Below are positions 21,625 to 26,376 of a stretch of DNA of 26,376 nucleotides, one piece after another. The stretch is taken from NCBI GenBank assembly GCA_020025345.1, contig JAHHSH010000022.1:1-26376 (forward strand). Reading direction: 5' to 3'. A program made the translations under genes and the position numbers. The notes beneath the pieces were generated by a model that was not told where the DNA came from, ran no database searches, and worked only from the letters and a program-made list of their open reading frames with translations. The DNA comes from Oscillospiraceae bacterium. GTDB lineage: Bacteria; Bacillota; Clostridia; Oscillospirales; Oscillospiraceae. Each line of letters starts with the position of its first letter. Position 1 is the stretch's first letter.

Positions 21625-23961
21625 ATGCAACCGACTCTTTGTTCAAGATGCAAGAAAAATGTAGCTGTGGTGTTCATTTCCAGAATGAACGAGAAGGGCG
21701 AGCCCGTCAATGAGGGACTGTGCCTGAAGTGCGCGGCAGAACTGAAGCTGCCGCAGGTAGAAGACATGATGCGCCGAATGGGCATTACTCCGGAGGACCT
21801 GGAGGGGCTTAATTCGGAAATGATGCAGGCCTTCGGCGGCGCGGAGGAAATGGAAGCGCTGGCAGAGGACGGCTTCGATGACGACGATGAGGAGAGCGGC
21901 AAGACAGCCACTTTCCCCTTCCTCAACCGTCTTTTCGGCGGTGCGGGGACCCCGGCGGAGAAGAAGGACGATGCGTCCGGCGGCAAGGGCCGTGAGGAGC
22001 GCCGCAAGGGGGAGAAGAAGCACAAGTTTTTGGACAACTACTGCATCAACCTGAGCCAGCGGGCTCAGGAGGGCAAGCTGGATGCTGTAATCGGCCGTGA
22101 AGAGGAGATCGAGCGGGTAGTGCAGATCCTCAACCGCCGCCAGAAGAACAACCCCTGCCTCATCGGTGAGCCCGGTGTAGGTAAAACGGCCATTGCCGAG
22201 GGTCTGGCCCAGCGCATTGCCGCCGGGGAAGTGCCCTTCAAGCTGCGGGATAAGGTGGTCTATCTGCTGGATCTGACGGCTCTGGTGGCCGGCACCCAGT
22301 TCCGCGGACAGTTTGAAAGCCGCATGAAAGGCCTCATTGAGGAGATCCGCAAGCTGGGCAACGTCATCCTTGTGATCGACGAGGTACACAATATCGTGGG
22401 TGCAGGAGACGCTGAGGGCAGCATGAATGCGGCCAATATCCTCAAGCCTGCACTGTCCCGCGGCGAGATTCAGGTGATCGGTGCCACCACCTTCAATGAG
22501 TATCGCAAGCATATTGAAAAGGACACCGCTCTGGAGCGCCGTTTCCAGCCGGTGACAGTCAACGAGCCCAACATGGAGGACACTCTGAAGATCCTCAAGG
22601 GCATTGCCCACTACTATGAGAGCTTCCACGGCGTTCGTATCCCGGAGGGCGTGCTGCGCCAGGCCGTGAGCCTCAGTGAGCGCTACATCACCGACCGTTT
22701 CCTGCCCGACAAGGCCATCGACCTGATTGATGAGGCCTGCTCTGATCTTAACCTCCACGATGCGGACATCAATCGCCGCATGGAGCTGCAGCGGGATCTG
22801 GAGAATGTGACCTTTGAGCGCGATACGCTGATGAATGTACAGGCTCCGGAGGGCGAGGAGCCTTCGCAGGAGGAGCAGGAGCAGCGCTATGCCCGCATTG
22901 CGGAGCTGCGCAGCCAGGAGATGCGCCTGCAGCAGGAGCTGACGGAGCTGGAGGCCAAGGGCGTACCGGAGCTGACTATGGAGAATATTGCCCGCGTCAT
23001 CGAGATGTGGACGAAGATCCCGGCCAGCCGCATCCGCGAGGAGGAGTTCAAGCGTCTCTCTGAGCTGGAACTGCGCCTTAAAAAGCATATTGTGGGACAG
23101 GACGAGGCAATCCACGCCGTTTCTGCCGCGATTCGTCGCAACCGGGTGGGCATTTCTCCCAAGCATAAGCCGGTCAGCTTCATCTTTGTGGGCTCCACCG
23201 GTGTAGGTAAGACAGAGCTGGTCAAGCAGCTGGCGGACGATCTCTTTAATGCGCCCGAGGCGCTTATCCGTCTGGATATGTCCGAATTTATGGAGAAGCA
23301 CTCCGTTTCCCGTATTGTGGGTTCGCCTCCCGGCTATGTGGGCTATGATGAGGCGGGACAGCTGACGGAGAAGATCCGCCGCAAGCCCTACTCTGTGGTG
23401 CTCTTCGATGAGATCGAGAAGGCACATCCCGATGTTCTGAACGTACTGCTGCAGATTCTGGACGACGGTGAGATCACCGATGCCCATGGACGCAAGGTGA
23501 ATTTTGAAAATACGGTCATCGTCATGACCTCCAATGCCGGTTCTGACCGCGGCACAGCCAGCGTAGGCTTCGGCCGCAGCGCCGGGGAGCAGGATAAGGA
23601 GCGCGTGATGCGTGCGCTGCAGGAGTTCCTGCGCCCGGAGTTCATCAACCGCGTGGATGAGATCATCTACTTTAACCGCCTCAGCGAGGAGAACTTCCAC
23701 GATATTGCCCGCATCATGCTCGACGAGCTGCGGGATTCTCTCCGCGAGAAGGGGTACAACTTCACCTATGATGACGCGCTTGTGGAGCATCTGGTACACA
23801 AGTCCTATTCTGCCACCTACGGTGCCCGTAATCTGCGCCGCACCATTCAGAAGGAACTGGAGGATCAGATGGCCAGCTGCATCATCGATAGCTATGACCA
23901 TCCTGTTACCCAGCTCAAGGCGACCGTAGAGGATGGCCAGATCAAGATCTACACGCTTTGA
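21625..23961 (+). CDS. ClpE/ClpC-like AAA+ unfoldase with N-terminal zinc finger
   Basis: The 778-residue Hsp100 ATPase has two AAA+ modules. The N-terminus is a zinc finger (CSRC at 6-9, CLKC at 33-36), as in ClpE and McsA, instead of the Clp_N repeats of ClpC/ClpA. An acidic and then basic linker follows (about 75-130). D1 has Walker A GEPGVGKT (181-188) and Walker B VIDE (250-253). A coiled-coil M domain precedes D2, with Walker A GSTGVGKT (523-530), Walker B LFDEIEKAHPD and a VGF loop (647-649) where ClpP docks. It should therefore unfold substrates for ClpP. Start: GGAGGG before ATG 21625. No CtsR heptads or CIRCE element were found in the 50-base gap upstream, only a palindrome TCGATGAGATCGA (21588-21600). 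Confidence 0.92.
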   Translation: MQPTLCSRCKKNVAVVFISRMNEKGEPVNEGLCLKCAAELKLPQVEDMMRRMGITPEDLEGLNSEMMQAFGGAEEMEALAEDGFDDDDEESGKTATFPFLNRLFGGAGTPAEKKDDASGGKGREERRKGEKKHKFLDNYCINLSQRAQEGKLDAVIGREEEIERVVQILNRRQKNNPCLIGEPGVGKTAIAEGLAQRIAAGEVPFKLRDKVVYLLDLTALVAGTQFRGQFESRMKGLIEEIRKLGNVILVIDEVHNIVGAGDAEGSMNAANILKPALSRGEIQVIGATTFNEYRKHIEKDTALERRFQPVTVNEPNMEDTLKILKGIAHYYESFHGVRIPEGVLRQAVSLSERYITDRFLPDKAIDLIDEACSDLNLHDADINRRMELQRDLENVTFERDTLMNVQAPEGEEPSQEEQEQRYARIAELRSQEMRLQQELTELEAKGVPELTMENIARVIEMWTKIPASRIREEEFKRLSELELRLKKHIVGQDEAIHAVSAAIRRNRVGISPKHKPVSFIFVGSTGVGKTELVKQLADDLFNAPEALIRLDMSEFMEKHSVSRIVGSPPGYVGYDEAGQLTEKIRRKPYSVVLFDEIEKAHPDVLNVLLQILDDGEITDAHGRKVNFENTVIVMTSNAGSDRGTASVGFGRSAGEQDKERVMRALQEFLRPEFINRVDEIIYFNRLSEENFHDIARIMLDELRDSLREKGYNFTYDDALVEHLVHKSYSATYGARNLRRTIQKELEDQMASCIIDSYDHPVTQLKATVEDGQIKIYTL

Positions 23962-23974
23962 GAGGAGAAGTGCC

Positions 23975-24184
23975 ATGCTGTTTCGTAAGAAGATAGAACC
24001 GCGCTGCGCCTATTGCGCCAAGGGGAGTCAGATCAACGATGACGAGGTGGCCTGCGTCAAACGGGGCATCGTCTCCGCCGGATACCACTGCCGTAGTTTT
24101 CACTATGATCCGCTGCGGCGTGTGCCGCCCCGGCCCGTGAAGCTGGAGACGGAGAAGCTGAAGCAGGAGGATTTCGAGCTGTAA
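23975..24184 (+). CDS. Small Cys-containing protein, putative metal-binding, unknown
   Basis: The 69-residue basic protein has Cys at 11, 14, 27 and 39 (CAYC, VAC, YHC), a spacing compatible with one zinc or Fe-S site. The tail reads SFHYDPLRRVPP. The layout looks like a conserved small protein of clostridia, but I know of no function. AGGAGA precedes the ATG at 23975. It lies 13 bases after the unfoldase gene and 13 bases before the EFR1 gene, so it is clearly within the operon. Confidence 0.75.
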   Translation: MLFRKKIEPRCAYCAKGSQINDDEVACVKRGIVSAGYHCRSFHYDPLRRVPPRPVKLETEKLKQEDFEL

Positions 24185-24197
24185 GGAGGCAGAGCAT

Positions 24198-25025
24198 ATG
24201 TACCCGAGAAAAGTATGGGCCGTCTATTTCAGCGGCACAGGCACGACGAGAAAGACAGTGTGCCGCATTGCGGAGGCGGCGGCAAAGAAGCTGCAGCTCC
24301 CGTGGGAAGCGGTGAGCTTTACGCTGCCTGCTGAGCGGGAGAATGCGCTGCGCTTCACTCTGGACGATCTGGTGATTTTCGGTACGCCGGTCTACGCCGG
24401 ACGCGTGCCGAATGTGTTGCTGCCCTACTTGCGGGAAAAGCTGGAGGGCGGCGGTGCACTGACGGTGCCTGTGGTGCTCTACGGAAACCGTAACTATGAT
24501 GATGCGCTCATAGAACTGCGCAACCTTTTGCAGGAGAATCATTTTGCCTGCGTGGCTGCTGCTGCCTTTGTGGGCGAGCACTCCTTCTCCTATACATTGG
24601 GGGCAGGCCGCCCGGATGCGGAGGATGTGGCGCTGATGGATGGCTTTGGCGAGGCAGTGGCACGAAAGGTGCAGAATCTGCCTAATGTGCCTGAGGAACC
24701 GGTGGCGGTGCGGGGCGAGGACCCGATTCGGCCTTACTACAAGCCGCGGGATCGCCATGGAAACTTTATTAACATCTTAAAAGTGAAGCCTAAGACGGAC
24801 CCGCAGCGGTGCAATCGCTGTGGCGTCTGCGCGGCGCGCTGTCCCATGGGCGCTATTGATCCGACTGACCCGGCCCTTGTGCCGGGCACCTGCATCAAAT
24901 GCGGCGCCTGTGTCAAGGGATGTCCTTCCGGGGCGAAGTACTATGACGACGAGGGCTATCTCTACCACAAGACAGAGCTGGAGGAGATGTATACCCGGCG
25001 CGGCCAGGTAGAAATGTTCCTGTAA
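24198..25025 (+). CDS. EFR1-type flavodoxin-ferredoxin fusion protein
   Basis: The 275-residue protein has an N-terminal flavodoxin-like domain (FMN phosphate loop SGTGTTRK, 12-19; FGTPVYAGRVPN near 61-72; YGNRNYDDAL near 95-104). It is fused to a bacterial ferredoxin with two 4Fe-4S sites: Cys 205, 208, 211, 215 and Cys 232, 235, 238, 242. This is the EFR1 architecture, an intramolecular electron-transfer protein of anaerobes. Partners are unknown. AAGGAGG precedes the ATG at 24198. It is the last gene of the cluster and is followed by a strong terminator. Confidence 0.93.
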   Translation: MYPRKVWAVYFSGTGTTRKTVCRIAEAAAKKLQLPWEAVSFTLPAERENALRFTLDDLVIFGTPVYAGRVPNVLLPYLREKLEGGGALTVPVVLYGNRNYDDALIELRNLLQENHFACVAAAAFVGEHSFSYTLGAGRPDAEDVALMDGFGEAVARKVQNLPNVPEEPVAVRGEDPIRPYYKPRDRHGNFINILKVKPKTDPQRCNRCGVCAARCPMGAIDPTDPALVPGTCIKCGACVKGCPSGAKYYDDEGYLYHKTELEEMYTRRGQVEMFL

Positions 25026-25045
25026 GGTATACTATTAGAATATAG

Positions 25046-25078
25046 AAAAAGAGAACCGACGCTGTCGGTTCTCTTTTT
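25046..25078. terminator. Bidirectional terminator between EFR1 and zinc-ribbon genes
   Basis: AAAAAGAGAACCGAC (25046-25060) pairs perfectly with GTCGGTTCTCTTTTT (25064-25078), loop GCT. The A-run and T-run allow use on both strands by the convergent genes. Confidence 0.95.
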
Positions 25079-25080
25079 AT

Positions 25081-25413
25081 TTAGTCCTTGCTGTCGTAGT
25101 AGTCATAGCCGCACAGCGGGCATTTGGGATAGTCGAAGTCGTGCTGCATGCCGCACATGTGGCAGGTGCGCTGAGGTATATCAGCGGGTACACGGGTGGA
25201 GGAGGCGAGGGTGTGGGCTGCGTAGTGGTCAGAGCGGAAGAACTCCAGCTTGCCACAGGTGGGGCAACAGACAATGTCCACCTCCAGAGCACCCTCGATC
25301 AGATTGGGCAGGTCGCCTAAAATCCAGCCGGTTTGACCCAGCTGCAGCTTAGCGCGCTTGATGTGCTGCATTTGACTGCTACAACGCAGACAGGTGAGAT
25401 TCTTTGCCGTGAT
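25081..25413 (-). CDS. Zinc-ribbon protein with apparent non-canonical start codon
   Basis: The frame runs unbroken through about 110 codons and contains four CxxC-type pairs: CLRC (residues 8-11), CPTC in DIVCCPTCGKLEFF, CHMC and CPLC. KLQLGQTGW and LIEGALEVDI are typical of a small clostridial zinc-ribbon family of unknown function. The first in-frame ATG (25371) would remove the first CxxC pair. A near-perfect SD AAGGAGG (25418-25424) lies upstream, and the codons at usable spacing are ATC (25411-25413; 4 bases) and ACG (25408-25410; 7 bases). There is no ATG, GTG or TTG. So the gene starts at a rare codon, contains a mutation or sequence error at its start, or uses the internal ATG. It follows the YjjG-type gene and may be co-transcribed with it. 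Confidence 0.75.
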   Translation of the reverse strand: MTAKNLTCLRCSSQMQHIKRAKLQLGQTGWILGDLPNLIEGALEVDIVCCPTCGKLEFFRSDHYAAHTLASSTRVPADIPQRTCHMCGMQHDFDYPKCPLCGYDYYDSKD

Positions 25414-25449
25414 AAAACCTCCTTCGTATAGGATGTACCTATTATTATA

Positions 25450-26133
25450 TTATACAATATCGAGCAGCTGCCGCAGATCAGTGATCTCGTATTCGGCGTG
25501 AATACCGTCCGGCAGCGTTTCGTGCTTGGGGTTATACCAGCAGGCGGGGAGTCCTGCGTTATTGGCACCTTGGATGTCACTGGCAGGAGAATCGCCGATG
25601 AGCAGAGCATTCTTTGTTGTGAGATCGGGAACGTGGGCGAATACATAGTCGAAGTAGGCTGCGCTGGGTTTGGCAGCGCCTGCATCTTCGGAGATGAAAG
25701 CATCGGTGATATAGGGGGCAATGGCACTCTCTGCCAGGCGACGCTTTTGCACCGAGGCCACAGCGTTGGTGACGATGTAGAGCTTGTGATCCTGGGCCAG
25801 CGTGCGGCAGACCTCCAATGCGTGGGGCAGGAGCACCGTGCTTTCACCTAAATGGGACAGATGACGGCGATTGCACTCGACAGGATCACGATCAGAGTTC
25901 ACGAGAGGCAGAAAACGGCGGAATCGCTCTACCACAAGAAAGTCTTTCGTGACTTCACCACGGTTCAGGGCATCCCAAAGGGATTGGTTAATGGTTTCGT
26001 AGCGCTGATAGTTTTCTTCGGTATAAGGAATACCACAGTAGGCACAGACCTGCGCAAAGGCGTTGTGGTTGGCAGCGTCGAAGTCGAAAAGAGTATTGTC
26101 AGCATCAAAAAGTAAATTGGGGTAGCGTACCAT
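25450..26133 (-). CDS. HAD-family hydrolase, YjjG-type nucleotidase
   Basis: The 227-residue phosphatase carries FDADNTLFDFD (nucleophile D10, acid/base D12). The DADNTL variant with FDF is the signature of the YjjG/YfnB subgroup. The motif II Thr is in YIVTNA, the Lys in AKPSAAYFDYVF, and the acidic motif is GDSPASD. YjjG enzymes dephosphorylate pyrimidine and non-canonical nucleoside monophosphates; here the substrate is inferred only from subfamily. The cap domain lies between about 18 and 95. AGAGGAGAA precedes the ATG at 26133 and a good promoter lies 30 bases further upstream. Confidence 0.9.
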   Translation of the reverse strand: MVRYPNLLFDADNTLFDFDAANHNAFAQVCAYCGIPYTEENYQRYETINQSLWDALNRGEVTKDFLVVERFRRFLPLVNSDRDPVECNRRHLSHLGESTVLLPHALEVCRTLAQDHKLYIVTNAVASVQKRRLAESAIAPYITDAFISEDAGAAKPSAAYFDYVFAHVPDLTTKNALLIGDSPASDIQGANNAGLPACWYNPKHETLPDGIHAEYEITDLRQLLDIV

Positions 26134-26162
26134 AGAGCAATTCTCCTCTTATTGTTTTCATC

Positions 26163-26191
26163 AGTATAGCATAGGCAGGGCATAGAAGCAA
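26163..26191 (-). promoter_or_regulatory. Promoter of the YjjG-type gene
   Basis: On the minus strand, TTGCTT (26186-26191) and TATACT (26163-26168) have a 17-base spacer with TGC before the -10 (extended -10). Confidence 0.75.
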
Positions 26192-26260
26192 TTGCGAACG
26201 AATCAGTCAAAGAGACTAGAGACATAAGAGGAGCTTTTGGGAGAAATTACAAATACTGAA

Positions 26261-26280
26261 AAAATGCGGGAAAATGCGGG
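26261..26280 (+). repeat. Two tandem copies of AAAATGCGGG
   Basis: Two exact 10-base copies lie directly upstream of the promoter at 26289, one helical turn apart. They may be a regulator site or part of an A-rich UP-like element. Confidence 0.6.
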
Positions 26281-26288
26281 AAATAGTG

Positions 26289-26317
26289 TTGACAAAAGGG
26301 GCTGAGGGCGGTATACT
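26289..26317 (+). promoter_or_regulatory. Strong promoter at the right edge
   Basis: TTGACA (26289-26294, in context GTGTTGACA) and TATACT (26312-26317) have a 17-base spacer and an A-rich upstream region. The following 59 bases hold no start codon with an SD and look like a structured leader (GCTGTCAGC... then an A-rich AACTTGAGAAAAGAG end). This is compatible with an rRNA operon leader, but the gene is outside the window. Confidence 0.75.
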
Positions 26318-26376
26318 AACAAAGCTGTCAGCGAGAGCGACGCAGCCGAGCGCGAAAGAACAACTTGAGAAAAGAG

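Noticed and set aside
21643..23976. 777-codon open frame antisense to the Clp unfoldase gene
   Set aside because: It is a mirror of the strongly biased codon use in the unfoldase gene; low-complexity Leu/His/Gln composition.

Overview
The window reads as chromosomal DNA of an anaerobic, Gram-positive member of the Clostridia, most likely an Oscillospirales-type gut bacterium. The signs are a T-box leader in front of thrS, strong Shine-Dalgarno (SD) sites, TTGACA/TATAAT promoters, lipoprotein signal peptides, a group II ECF module, a membrane pyrophosphatase, a TAXI-type TRAP transporter and an EFR1-type flavodoxin-ferredoxin. Genes are GC-rich at third codon positions while intergenic regions are AT-rich. 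No tRNA gene, CRISPR array or intact mobile element was seen. The only mobile-element trace is the 3' end of a tyrosine recombinase gene at the left edge.

Layout: (1) 1-1560 holds the integrase remnant, which sits between a strong promoter and ychF. (2) 1634-2770 holds a small membrane protein and a Gph-type HAD phosphatase. (3) 2789-4969 is a thrS unit: promoter, T-box leader with a probable ACC specifier, intrinsic terminator, and a threonyl-tRNA synthetase lacking the usual N-terminal TGS domain. (4) 4970-8474 has an AT-rich repeat-bearing leader, then a TAXI solute-binding lipoprotein and its fused TRAP permease, separated by a GC-rich hairpin. (5) 8581-10678 (minus strand) is a two-gene operon: an FMN-dependent alpha-hydroxy-acid oxidoreductase with a Cys-rich N-terminus, and a translationally coupled SGNH hydrolase. 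Its promoter lies inside a perfect inverted repeat. (6) 11011-13232 is hppA with its own promoter. (7) 13241-15283 (minus) holds a lipoprotein with an internally duplicated domain and a WYL-domain regulator.

(8) 15469-25078 is a run of ten plus-strand genes from one clear promoter to one clear terminator: an RlmI/K-like methyltransferase, ecfA1-ecfA2-ecfT, truA, a DUF5711-like membrane-anchored protein, a CvpA-like membrane protein, a ClpE-like unfoldase with an N-terminal zinc finger, a 69-residue Cys protein, and an EFR1 flavodoxin-ferredoxin. (9) 25081-26191 (minus) carries a YjjG-type HAD phosphatase followed by a zinc-ribbon protein whose reading frame has no ATG/GTG/TTG at the expected start. 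(10) The last 120 bases hold a strong promoter with an A-rich upstream region, firing off the right edge, possibly into a stable-RNA operon.

Most of the window is housekeeping: translation, membrane energetics, vitamin or metal uptake, protein quality control. The less ordinary items are the non-canonical start, the duplicated lipoprotein next to a WYL regulator, the Cys-rich hydroxy-acid oxidoreductase with its SGNH partner, the DUF5711/CvpA/ClpE grouping, and several repeat-bearing leaders. I did not find a clear, wholly new defence or mobile system.
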